DNA of 13,974 bases, taken from assembly GCA_964444885.1 (NCBI GenBank), contig CAYUIZ010000082.1, positions 1 to 13,974 on the forward strand, in the 5' to 3' direction. The DNA comes from CAYRGQ01 sp964444885. Its GTDB lineage: Bacteria > Bacteroidota > Bacteroidia > Sphingobacteriales > Sphingobacteriaceae. Numbering within the stretch: position 1 is the first letter of the stretch; each line of letters starts with the position of its first letter. The position numbers and the translations under genes were made by a program. Below, piece after piece: positions 7,057 through 13,974 of this stretch. A model generated the notes under the pieces. It ran no database searches. It was not told the DNA's origin and worked only from the letters and a program-made list of their open reading frames with translations.

Positions 7057-8091
7057 TTACCCTTGCCATCCGTGGGCATTGCGCACGCTAATCAGTGCGG
7101 CCAGGATATCGTTCCACGTTTGTTGCTTGTTCAACACCTCGTTGGGGAACATGCAACCATCCCAGCAAATATGCTGGAATGCCTTCGTCAGCTCACCGTT
7201 CTCGTCGCGCAGCCAGTGTGCGGCATCGGCGGCGATATCTAACCGTCCGTTGGGATCGTTTGGCAAGCAATGCCGTCCGGTTTTGTCGTGCGATCCGGAT
7301 CCGAACACCGTACCATCGTTTTGTGCGACGTGGAAATCGATCGTCCACGGGCGGAGTGCGCGTGTGAGTGTCTGCAGCCCCTCGGTCAGTGCCTCGCGGT
7401 CGCCCCATTGGAAATCCTCCGGCAGGATCCGATGCTCAGGCGCATTGTAGCCCAGCAGGTATAAGAAGGTGTGGGACATATCGGCTTGGAATCCCATGTT
7501 GGGGCGGTCGACCGCCTCCAGTGTATCGATCATTGTTTTCCAGCTGTGCATGCCGCCCCAGCAGATCTCACCCTCGGCGGCCAGGCGCTCGCCGTAGTCG
7601 GCCGCCACGTCACACGCTTCGCGGAACGTTTCAGCAATCACCGCGGTGTTGCCAGCCGGGTCTGCTGCCCAGTCAGAAGGGGAAGACGACGAGTCGATAC
7701 GGATGACGCCGTAGGGCCGTATGCCCAATTCGCGAAGCTGTTGGCCAACTTCGCAGGATTTGCGCACCATATCGACAAACACTTGGCGGTTTTCCTTACT
7801 GCCCATCGCTGATCCTGCCCAAATAGGCGCTACCAGTGAGCCGATCACCAAGTTGTGGCTAGCGACCTTGTCGGCCAGACGCTTTACCTCGTCCTTGCCC
7901 CCATTGATATCCACATGAGGCTCCAGCAGCCCAATGTCGACGCCATCGAACTTCACACCATCCACTTCTGCCGCGGCGGTGTAGGCCAGCAGATCGTCGA
8001 ACGGAATTACCGGCTCGGAATCGGGCCCTTTGCCGACGATTCCCGGCCAAGTCGCGTTGTGCAGCTTGGGAAAATTATTTGCAGTACTCAT
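7057..8091 (-). CDS. Sugar isomerase/epimerase-type TIM-barrel protein
   Basis: This 344-residue protein belongs to the xylose-isomerase-like TIM-barrel superfamily (AP_endonuc_2 fold). Candidate divalent-metal ligands lie at the expected strand ends: a glutamate in EGEICWGG (173-180), aspartate and histidine in GFQADMSH (200-207, D204 and H207), histidine in IDFHVAQNDG (251-260, H254), and an acidic residue in HICWDG (D311). It has no signal peptide. Relatives include sugar isomerases and epimerases. They also include the elimination enzymes that act on 3-keto sugars after a Gfo/Idh dehydrogenase, as in levoglucosan breakdown and C-glycoside cleavage. Its place between the cupin and Gfo/Idh genes, with 25-30-base gaps, supports a role on a 3-keto sugar or its elimination product. 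The precise reaction is not determined by what I can see. Confidence 0.85.
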   Translation of the reverse strand: MSTANNFPKLHNATWPGIVGKGPDSEPVIPFDDLLAYTAAAEVDGVKFDGVDIGLLEPHVDINGGKDEVKRLADKVASHNLVIGSLVAPIWAGSAMGSKENRQVFVDMVRKSCEVGQQLRELGIRPYGVIRIDSSSSPSDWAADPAGNTAVIAETFREACDVAADYGERLAAEGEICWGGMHSWKTMIDTLEAVDRPNMGFQADMSHTFLYLLGYNAPEHRILPEDFQWGDREALTEGLQTLTRALRPWTIDFHVAQNDGTVFGSGSHDKTGRHCLPNDPNGRLDIAADAAHWLRDENGELTKAFQHICWDGCMFPNEVLNKQQTWNDILAALISVRNAHGWQG

Positions 8092-8120
8092 ATCGTTATA
8101 TATTGGTTAAAACATTAAAA

Positions 8121-9338
8121 TTAAGCTAATACCAGATCCGGGTTATTCGGGCCGAAATGCTTCAGCATGACGATCGGGTCCGTCTTAGACAAGTTAACAA
8201 TTTTGACGCCTGCCTGAGCAGCCTTCTCACTCACGAAGAATTCGTCGTTGGTGAGCTGTCCGTAGCGAATCAGCGCTGGGGTCTCGATTTCCCATACGCC
8301 CATCGTGCCGCGTCCCTGCATCATGATTAAGCCATAGGCCGCCGCATCGCGGATGGTCACAGTCTGGCCGGGCAGTACGGTCAATTCCTTGGCACTAAAT
8401 GCGTCAGACTTGTAGCACACCCAGTTCTCGATATACCCCTCGGCTTCCATCTCGGCCAATGGACGGACGGGCAACGGTGCCATAAACCGGTTTTGCAACG
8501 TGTTAGGATCCAGGTTGAGCTCCCAGTCCAGCACGTCAACCAACTCGTCGTAATCGCCAATTTTTTCTTTCGGCGTACCTTTCCAAAGCAATTCTTCGGG
8601 GATAATGGCCTCGTTGACCAGCGACTGGTACATGGCAAAAACGTCTGACGCTTTTTGTGGCTCGTAGGTACATAGGCTTCCTGGCGCATGCAGCAGCCCG
8701 GGGGGCACGTCCCAACCCGTTCCTGGCTCCAGGCGATATGCTTGGGAGAAGTTGGTGATCTTGTTATCCCCTTTGGTGAAATTCACCAAGCACTCGCGCA
8801 CTTGCTCTTTCGTCGTGCCCGGTGCCAACCCGATAAACGTGTAGGGAAAATCACCTCCGTGATTATTCAGCTGGGGCGGGAAATAATAGGCTTCGGGCTT
8901 ACCTTTTTGGCCTACGAGCGCCGCTTTTTCATCGTTGTGGTGCACGTGGTGGGGCAATGGGCCCATATTGTCAAAAAACTTCGAGTACATCGGCCAGCTT
9001 TGGTACTCGTCCCACAGCCGTGAGCCGATCAGCTCCCCTTTCAACTCGTCCACCGCGTCCTTGAGCAAAACCTGCACTTGCTTGCCCTCCTCTTCATACA
9101 CGATTGCACTCAGTCCTTCGTTTTCGCCGGTCAACGGTCCGTTTTCCGCGGGTGTGGTCGACGACAGCCAGCGTTCGTCAATACCGCCGCGCTCGCCCCC
9201 TAGTACGTAATAATCGTCGGGATGCAATTTAATCCGCCGGCCCGGCACGCAGAACGAACGGGGCACCCATGTAGGGGCTAACCGCAAGATGCCCTCACCC
9301 TGCTCCAATGCTTTTTTTGCTAACTCGTTTGTTTCCAT
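8121..9338 (-). CDS. Cupin protein resembling class I mannose-6-phosphate isomerase
   Basis: This 405-residue protein has the signature of type I phosphomannose isomerases. A metal-binding HHVHHND segment lies at 130-136, a GKPEAYYF segment supplies a glutamate at 149, and GTGWDVPPGLLHAPGS (207-221) supplies a histidine at 217. A second, C-terminal cupin-like half (about 310-395) contains GQTVTIRDA and GRGTMGVWEI. There is no export signal. True mannose-6-phosphate isomerases interconvert mannose-6-P and fructose-6-P. The sequence between motifs here differs from the housekeeping enzymes I know, and no kinase gene is nearby, so an isomerase or lyase acting on an unphosphorylated or keto sugar is more likely (inference). 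The gaps to both neighbours are about 30 bases, and both are A/T-rich. Confidence 0.75.
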   Translation of the reverse strand: METNELAKKALEQGEGILRLAPTWVPRSFCVPGRRIKLHPDDYYVLGGERGGIDERWLSSTTPAENGPLTGENEGLSAIVYEEEGKQVQVLLKDAVDELKGELIGSRLWDEYQSWPMYSKFFDNMGPLPHHVHHNDEKAALVGQKGKPEAYYFPPQLNNHGGDFPYTFIGLAPGTTKEQVRECLVNFTKGDNKITNFSQAYRLEPGTGWDVPPGLLHAPGSLCTYEPQKASDVFAMYQSLVNEAIIPEELLWKGTPKEKIGDYDELVDVLDWELNLDPNTLQNRFMAPLPVRPLAEMEAEGYIENWVCYKSDAFSAKELTVLPGQTVTIRDAAAYGLIMMQGRGTMGVWEIETPALIRYGQLTNDEFFVSEKAAQAGVKIVNLSKTDPIVMLKHFGPNNPDLVLA

Positions 9339-9369
9339 ATCCTAATATTATTTTCAGTAATGATATAAA

Positions 9370-10440
9370 TTATTTGCTTTTTCCAACGCGTTCCAAAAAC
9401 TGCCGGATTTCGTTATCGCCTTGATGTACGCGGATGCATACTTCATACGTGCGGCGTTCACCGGGTTCGAGCATGATCAGCGTACCTGCTTCGCGTGCCC
9501 GCGCCTGCCCGACAGGCGGATGCGTGCCCGGTTCCATACCCAACACGTATTCGCCCGGCCCCCAATGTTGCCAATTCGTCAACCAGGGAAGCTGGTTCTT
9601 GTTGAATTCAACAGCCAATGCCAAGCCCAGCTTGGGATTGTGCACGCCGCATACGCATCTTCCATCGGCATCCGCTTCGACGTCTATAAATGCGGCTTCC
9701 TCGCCCCCGCCCACATGCTCACGGAGCGGCTGCTTTCCTGTGCGGAAGTCTTCTCCCTCCCGAAAGATCCGGGCGTTGTCGGCACCCTCTCGGGAGGACC
9801 ATGCACCTTGCCAGCAGATATCCACCCCCTCGTCGACAAGGGGCCAGCCCAAGTTGATGTGGTAAAGCAGCATATGCGGTGCAGGGATGTTTCCGTGGTT
9901 GTACACTTCGTCCTCGATGGTGATAACCGCCTCGCCGAGCCTGCTTCGGATCGTCCTTCGCAGTTCGAGTTGCACGCCCAGGGGCTGGGACTGCTTGACG
10001 GTGCCGGTGATGCTCATGTCCAGGCGGCCCGCCCTGGGGTCAGGCTGTATGACTGACTCCACCGTAGCCGCGAAGCGACTATATTGGCCATGCAGGCCAC
10101 GCGCGCCGTGGCTATCTTCCTCGGGGCCACCAGCATGGTCCAGCCCGCAGGTCGTCACCAGCCCGCCACCGAACGACGCTAACCAGTCGATACCGCGATA
10201 GGCGACCGGCGAGGGAGGCACGGCGCCAGCATGGCTGAGCCAAGCGAGGGCATGCGCATTGAACGCCGCATCGGCGATATCCATGCCCCGGTCAAGCACC
10301 ACTTTATAACGCAGGCCGGCACCGGTATTGACCCAAGCGACACGTGTGCCCCGGGCAGGCCCGTTATCGAGCACCGCAGTCTCAATGCCCCCAAGTTGGG
10401 CGGGGTTGGCCAATTTATCGATCCAGCTCTCGTTGCGCAT
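9370..10440 (-). CDS. DUF4432 aldose-1-epimerase-like protein
   Basis: This 356-residue protein has the galactose-mutarotase-like beta-sandwich of the DUF4432 family. Landmarks are VVLDRGMDIADA (47-58), GLHGQYSR (115-122), HMLLYHINLGWPL (189-201), with histidines at 189 and 194 as candidate active-site residues, and YVLGMEPGTHPP (298-309), with a glutamate at 303 as candidate general base. Aldose 1-epimerases interconvert sugar anomers using a His/Glu pair. The specific substrate of DUF4432 proteins is mostly unknown, and they often occur in sugar-acid and keto-sugar operons. No signal peptide is seen. The upstream cytochrome gene ends with TAA at 10447-10449, and an in-frame GTG follows it directly. 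I prefer the ATG six bases further on (10440). Either start implies translational coupling between the two genes. Confidence 0.87.
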   Translation of the reverse strand: MRNESWIDKLANPAQLGGIETAVLDNGPARGTRVAWVNTGAGLRYKVVLDRGMDIADAAFNAHALAWLSHAGAVPPSPVAYRGIDWLASFGGGLVTTCGLDHAGGPEEDSHGARGLHGQYSRFAATVESVIQPDPRAGRLDMSITGTVKQSQPLGVQLELRRTIRSRLGEAVITIEDEVYNHGNIPAPHMLLYHINLGWPLVDEGVDICWQGAWSSREGADNARIFREGEDFRTGKQPLREHVGGGEEAAFIDVEADADGRCVCGVHNPKLGLALAVEFNKNQLPWLTNWQHWGPGEYVLGMEPGTHPPVGQARAREAGTLIMLEPGERRTYEVCIRVHQGDNEIRQFLERVGKSK

Positions 10441-10446
10441 ATTCAC

Positions 10447-13149
10447 TTATTTTTTGGCGTATACCGGGTTGGCTTCGTTTCCTCCAGCCATCAGGTACGC
10501 GATTAGATCTTTCAATTCGTCGGGGTTCAGCGTATTCAGGCTGCCCGGAGGCATAATGGATACTTTGGACCGCCCGATTTCCTTCACCTCGCTTTTCGGA
10601 ATTTCGCGCAGGTTATGTGGATCGTACGGATTTTGCGAAATGGAGTAGCTGTCCGCATTTTCGGAAATCAGCCTTCCTAATGCACTCGTGCCGTCATTCA
10701 AATGGAATATTTTCGCTTCGTACTGGTCCGAGATCACCTCATTGGGATCGATAATCGACGCCAGCATATCCCGCACCGAGAACCGAGTTCCCAGTTGGGT
10801 CAAATCCGGGCCGGCTGCGCCCCCCTCACCCTGCATCACGTGGCAGGAACCGCAACGGATGGCCGCAAATAGAGACTGGCCGCGTGCGAAATCGCGCTCA
10901 CCTTCGTCCTCTTCGATTACCTTCAGCGCGTCGTCGATCTTCCACGCCCTGCCCGGTCCTTTTGGCGGGTCTACCAAGTTGGCAAGTGCCCGTCCGGATT
11001 GATTAAGCAGGGAATCCCCTGAAATGGTGCTGAAGTGCTCGCGGCGATCTTCCGGAACTTTCTCCAGGGCCGCTTTACGGGCCCGGTCTACGAAGCCGAC
11101 GTAGCTGTTTCCGCCTTTAAAGCTGAACGCGTCATGAAACCATGTAAAATACCGGTCCCACAGCTCCGGTGTCCAGCCGGCATCGACCTTGCTGAGCGCC
11201 GTCGCATAGTATATCTGTTGCGCTGGCGGAGTCTTGGCCAAGGTGCTGGCGATATCCAGGCCGTACTGGGGGTTTCGCCAGATCAAATCCGACGAGCTGA
11301 CGAACGTTTCGTCCACCACCGTCGCATCATCTTTGGCATTCGCCAACAGATCGAGGGTCTTATCAACCACGCTTGGCGCATTTAATTGCACCAAAATTTT
11401 GCTTAGTTCACGGTTCAGCGCGTTGTCTGCCGCAGGATACGCTCCGTCCAAGTAAGCGATCAGCCTAGACCGGGTCGTTTCGTCCGTTTCACCCAACCGG
11501 TAAAGAACCAATTCCACTGCGCGAAGCACGGCTATTTTGTTGTCGCGCGAGATATTATCGATATCGATTGTCATCAGTTTGCGCAGCATGGCCGAATTCA
11601 GCTCCGTATGTCCGTGCTTGGCTAATACGGTCATCGCGTTGGCCACGGTCCGGACATTCGTATCTTCAAACGCACGCCTCACCCACAAACCCACAGGCTG
11701 GTGCGCCAAAGCGATGCTGGCAGCATAGCGTACGTGACGATCGTTGTGATTGAGGTACGGCCATACTTTTTCGACAATGCCCGCGTCAGCTTCACTGCCG
11801 TGATAGGTTTCCAGTTCCCGCCGAAGGGCCATCTCAGGCGTAATGGAGCCTGTGTTGCGGCTAGCCCCGCCACCCAAATCTTCATGGTCTTTGTGGTACA
11901 CCCGGTACAGGTCAGAGTCAAGCCGGCGTCCGCCAGTCAGGAAATACAGTGCGCCATCCGGGCCAATCTCCCCATCCGTCAGCGGCAAGGGCGCCCCGGA
12001 AAGGAATTCCTCGGCCCGTGCTTCGTATGTAGCGCCATTACGCTCAAGCTGCACGGAGTAGACAATCCCGAAACTCCAGTCAAAAGCCAGCAGGCTGTTG
12101 CGGTATTTCTCGGGGAAACGGGTATTCCCGGCATACACCAAGTTAGTCGGCGAGCCCTGTCCAACATTCAGCAATGCGGGCAAGTTGTCCGGATAATACG
12201 TAGGCCATTTGCCGTTGCCTGTGCGCCAGCCGAATTCGCTACCGCTGGTCACATGCATCATCCGCGTAGGGCGGTACCAGGGCATACCGAAGTCCCATTC
12301 CATATCCGAATCGTACGAGAACAGTTCTCCGTCCGCATTAAAGGCAATATCATACGCATTGCGGAAGCCTGCGCTCACCAATTCCCATTCGGCACCCACG
12401 GAGTCGGTTTTCGCAACCCAGCCACCCGGTGCCTTGCGGTCAGTCGCGTGGCCTTGGGGGTCCAGAATGGGTTGCAATACGTTGTCTTCGTCCCAGTTGG
12501 TGGGCAACCGGTAGCGATTGAAATCTGTCGGCACATCCGTGTGGTTGCCCGCCACGATGTAGATCGACGTGCTGTCCGGACCCAACACCACGCTGTGCGG
12601 ACCGTGCTCGCCATTGCCGGCAAAAGATCTCAATAAAGTAATTTCGTCAAACTGGTCATCGTTGTCTTTGTCCTGTAAGCGGTACAAGCCGCTGCTGTGC
12701 TCAAGTTTGTCGTCTCCCCAATGGTTGACCACGACGTAGAGGCTATTGTGCGCCCACAGCAAGCCTTGCGCATAACCCATGCCGATTTTAGTCTGGGTAC
12801 TATCATTTTCCCACTCGTCGCCAGGCAAAGCCAAACGTTCAGGTTCGGTCGTGAGCGTGTCCGCTTCGCCGATGGCCGGGATAGTTAGCCGATATAAACC
12901 TCCGTACTGATCGGATACGATCATCCGGCCCTTCCCGTCAAAAGCCATCGACACCCACGATCCCAGTTTGTTTTCAGAAGGGCTGTACAGGTGGTCGGCG
13001 ACAAAATCGGGCGGGAGGTTAACTTTTTCTATTTTCGGTTTTTTCTCTTCGTCGGCGGCTTTGTCGTCCTGGCTCTGACACGCTGAGATCAGTGCCAAGC
13101 CTGCCAATAACATGGCCAAACCATTGTTTTTTTTCATGAAGAAGGGCAT
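10447..13149 (-). CDS. Lipoprotein with beta-propeller dehydrogenase-like, helical-repeat and cytochrome c domains
   Basis: This 900-residue protein is first in the operon. A lipoprotein signal ends in ALISAC (Cys24) and is followed by the acidic tail QSQDDK. Residues about 45-420 form a six-bladed propeller of the glucose/sorbosone dehydrogenase type, found in 'membrane-bound dehydrogenase' proteins of Planctomycetes, Verrucomicrobia and Bacteroidota. It contains EHGPHSVVLGPD (181-192), GFRNAYDIAF (261-270) and DMEWDFGMPWYRPTR (282-296). His182 and Arg263 fall where soluble PQQ glucose dehydrogenase has its catalytic His144 and Arg228 (my alignment from memory). Residues about 435-720 look like HEAT-type helical repeats. 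A cytochrome c domain follows, with CGSCH (766-770) for covalent haem and a candidate axial Met in SIMPPG (864-869). It probably oxidises a sugar in the periplasm and passes electrons to the respiratory chain. The ATG at 13149 is chosen for its A/T-rich leader; the ATG at 13137 is also possible. Confidence 0.88.
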   Translation of the reverse strand: MPFFMKKNNGLAMLLAGLALISACQSQDDKAADEEKKPKIEKVNLPPDFVADHLYSPSENKLGSWVSMAFDGKGRMIVSDQYGGLYRLTIPAIGEADTLTTEPERLALPGDEWENDSTQTKIGMGYAQGLLWAHNSLYVVVNHWGDDKLEHSSGLYRLQDKDNDDQFDEITLLRSFAGNGEHGPHSVVLGPDSTSIYIVAGNHTDVPTDFNRYRLPTNWDEDNVLQPILDPQGHATDRKAPGGWVAKTDSVGAEWELVSAGFRNAYDIAFNADGELFSYDSDMEWDFGMPWYRPTRMMHVTSGSEFGWRTGNGKWPTYYPDNLPALLNVGQGSPTNLVYAGNTRFPEKYRNSLLAFDWSFGIVYSVQLERNGATYEARAEEFLSGAPLPLTDGEIGPDGALYFLTGGRRLDSDLYRVYHKDHEDLGGGASRNTGSITPEMALRRELETYHGSEADAGIVEKVWPYLNHNDRHVRYAASIALAHQPVGLWVRRAFEDTNVRTVANAMTVLAKHGHTELNSAMLRKLMTIDIDNISRDNKIAVLRAVELVLYRLGETDETTRSRLIAYLDGAYPAADNALNRELSKILVQLNAPSVVDKTLDLLANAKDDATVVDETFVSSSDLIWRNPQYGLDIASTLAKTPPAQQIYYATALSKVDAGWTPELWDRYFTWFHDAFSFKGGNSYVGFVDRARKAALEKVPEDRREHFSTISGDSLLNQSGRALANLVDPPKGPGRAWKIDDALKVIEEDEGERDFARGQSLFAAIRCGSCHVMQGEGGAAGPDLTQLGTRFSVRDMLASIIDPNEVISDQYEAKIFHLNDGTSALGRLISENADSYSISQNPYDPHNLREIPKSEVKEIGRSKVSIMPPGSLNTLNPDELKDLIAYLMAGGNEANPVYAKK

Positions 13150-13260
13150 AAATTTAGTTGTCGTATGTGTTTTGTGTATGTGCTTGGTTTTTCCTTCCCA
13201 GGTTGCCCCGGATCAGATAAAATCATAATTGCGCAGGATATCAATCCAATAGCCATGACC

Positions 13261-13272
13261 GCATCATGATGC
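13261..13272. promoter_or_regulatory. Perfect 12-bp palindrome, candidate operator
   Basis: GCATCATGATGC is its own reverse complement. It lies about 110 bases upstream of the cytochrome start codon and about 37 bases downstream of the implied transcription start. The size and symmetry fit an operator for a dimeric regulator such as a GntR or LacI-type protein. No second copy was noticed near the GntR gene or before GH78, so the link to the local regulator is unproven. Confidence 0.4.
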
Positions 13273-13316
13273 ATACGGCCCAAGGTGTCGATAACGCTAT
13301 CCCACTCGGTTTACTT

Positions 13317-13324
13317 CAAATGTA
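13317..13324 (-). promoter_or_regulatory. Candidate -7 promoter element for the sugar operon
   Basis: On the - strand this reads TACATTTG, a perfect match to TAnnTTTG. Transcription would start near 13309, leaving a leader of about 160 bases before the cytochrome gene. No exact TTTG is found 19-21 bases further upstream, so the promoter may be weak or depend on an activator. Confidence 0.5.
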
Positions 13325-13596
13325 AAGAACTAGTTTTAATAATCGGATACGGATACAATGATAAGATAACGACGGCAGGAAAGCAACCCGTACCATCCTG
13401 CACGCTGTAACAATAACAGGGAATTTAAACGGAATTATCAAAACGGTTTTCGGCGTGCGGCGGCTCGAACAAGGTGCAGAAATATGGTGCGGGGGCTGGT
13501 TTGCGTCACATTTTGGTCAAACCTCCCCCTGCAATTCGCCAGCGAGCGCACAAATGGCTTTCTTTGTGCCACGTAAAATCATTCCAAGCATAAAAT

Positions 13597-13914
13597 ATGG
13601 CAGCGGCAAAACAGACATTGCAAATATTCAGGAAAGTAGCGACGATCGAAGGCATCTCGATGGTGCTATTATTGACATTCTCCGTGCTGAAGCGCACCGT
13701 TTCGGGCGATTGGGGGGCGCTGGGCGTCACCTACGTCGGCTGGGCCCACGGCGCATTATTCGTGGCGTACGTGTACTTGCTCTTTGTCTGCCAGGCTAAA
13801 TACCAATGGTCATGGGGCCGGGTCATTGTATTTTTTATTGCCTCGCTTATACCGTTTGCTCCGTTCTTCGTCGACCGCAAACTAAAGGACGAAGCGGAGG
13901 CCGTTACCGCCTAA
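13597..13914 (+). CDS. DUF3817 small integral membrane protein
   Basis: This 105-residue inner-membrane protein has three predicted membrane segments (about residues 14-31, 42-66 and 74-92) and a charged C-terminus. It fits the DUF3817 family: FRKVATIEGIS near the N-terminus with the conserved EG (18-19), a W-HG motif in the second segment (His51-Gly52), WSWGR before the third, and SLIPFAPFFVDRKL at the end. Its length is typical. The family's function is unknown. The ATG at 13597 is the natural start, since the family motif begins about ten residues later. It is transcribed away from the sugar operon and has no evident link to it. Confidence 0.88.
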   Translation: MAAAKQTLQIFRKVATIEGISMVLLLTFSVLKRTVSGDWGALGVTYVGWAHGALFVAYVYLLFVCQAKYQWSWGRVIVFFIASLIPFAPFFVDRKLKDEAEAVTA

Positions 13915-13974
13915 GCCTCAACGTCGAGGCAGGTTTCCCCGCCGAAAATCGAACATGTCTTTCGTGCCGCGCCC

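Larger units (their letters stand above)
5067..13149 (-). other. Predicted six-gene operon (cytochrome to DUF1080)
   Basis: Six genes share the - strand. The gaps between them are 6 bases (cytochrome/DUF4432), about 30 (DUF4432/cupin, cupin/TIM barrel), about 28 (TIM barrel/oxidoreductase) and about 30 (oxidoreductase/DUF1080). None of the gaps holds a hairpin with a T run or a TAnnTTTG element. A -7 element upstream (13317-13324) and a strong terminator downstream (5025-5056) mark its likely ends. GH78 and rhaM follow the terminator and may form an extension of the unit by read-through. Confidence 0.7.
13150..13596. promoter_or_regulatory. Divergent regulatory region, no gene seen
   Basis: This 447-base stretch separates the sugar operon (- strand) from the DUF3817 gene (+ strand). 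I find no open frame with recognisable protein content. It holds a - strand -7 element at 13317-13324, a 12-bp palindrome at 13261-13272 in the implied leader of about 160 bases, and a weaker + strand element TTTCTTTG at 13559-13566 that differs from TAnnTTTG at one position and could serve the DUF3817 gene. The part between about 13325 and 13450 is A/T-rich. Confidence 0.6.

Noticed and set aside
9421..10056. Long + strand open frame (211 codons) opposite the DUF4432 gene.
   Set aside because: Antisense to a well-supported gene, with no recognisable domain or start context.
11701..12636. Long + strand open frame (311 codons) opposite the cytochrome gene.
   Set aside because: It lies wholly inside the clearly coding propeller region of the - strand gene and shows no family-like sequence; a shadow frame.
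13375..13401. Inverted repeat GCAGGA/TCCTGC in the divergent region.
   Set aside because: Six-bp arms with a 15-base loop occur by chance, and it has no clear position relative to a promoter.
13455..13799. 114-codon + strand open frame overlapping the DUF3817 gene.
   Set aside because: The overlapping frame from 13597 has clear membrane segments and family motifs, while this one does not.
13915..13930. Hairpin GCCTC/GAGGC right after the DUF3817 stop codon.
   Set aside because: Five-bp stem with a 6-base loop and no following T run; not enough for a terminator.
13911..13973. Possible C-terminal end of a - strand gene entering from the right edge (about 20 codons ending in TAG).
   Set aside because: The frame is open to the edge but too short to recognise; its stop overlaps the DUF3817 stop codon. 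It cannot be told from chance without more sequence.

Overview
The window looks like a chromosomal piece of a moderately GC-rich member of the Bacteroidota, probably of the Sphingobacterium/Cytophaga type. The evidence is perfect TAnnTTTG -7 promoter elements, short A/T-rich gaps instead of strong Shine-Dalgarno sites, several lipoprotein signals, and families typical of that phylum (a DUF1080 lipoprotein, a GntR/LacI-type chimeric regulator, and a CxxCH 'membrane-bound dehydrogenase'). I see no mobile element, CRISPR array, rRNA or tRNA.

Layout. The left flank (1-1228, + strand) holds a terminator-like hairpin, a small protein resembling the Rho-binding antiterminator Rof, and a DUF4136 lipoprotein. 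From 1247 to 13149 nine genes run on the - strand. In transcription order they are: a 900-residue lipoprotein with a beta-propeller, helical repeats and a cytochrome c domain; a DUF4432 aldose-epimerase-like protein; a cupin resembling class I mannose-6-phosphate isomerase; a sugar isomerase/epimerase-type TIM barrel; a Gfo/Idh/MocA oxidoreductase; a DUF1080 (3-keto-disaccharide hydrolase family) lipoprotein; a strong intrinsic terminator; a GH78 alpha-L-rhamnosidase; L-rhamnose mutarotase (rhaM); and a GntR-family regulator. The right flank (13150-13974) has a 447-base divergent regulatory region, with a -7 element and a perfect 12-bp palindrome for the operon, and a small DUF3817 membrane protein on the + strand.

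How the genes may work together (inference). The set fits breakdown of rhamnose-containing glycosides by oxidation, elimination and hydration rather than by ordinary hydrolysis alone. The exported GH78 would remove terminal rhamnose, and RhaM would interconvert its anomers. The remaining glycoside would be oxidised to a 3-keto form and cleaved by the DUF1080 protein. The free keto sugar would then be handled by the TIM barrel, cupin, DUF4432 protein and NAD-dependent oxidoreductase. The operon starts with an exported cytochrome/propeller protein, while its Gfo/Idh enzyme has no export signal. The periplasmic oxidation step may therefore be done by the cytochrome protein, with electrons passed to the respiratory chain. 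That arrangement is the most interesting hypothesis here. There is no SusC/SusD pair, transporter, or rhamnose isomerase, kinase or aldolase in the window, so those functions must lie elsewhere.
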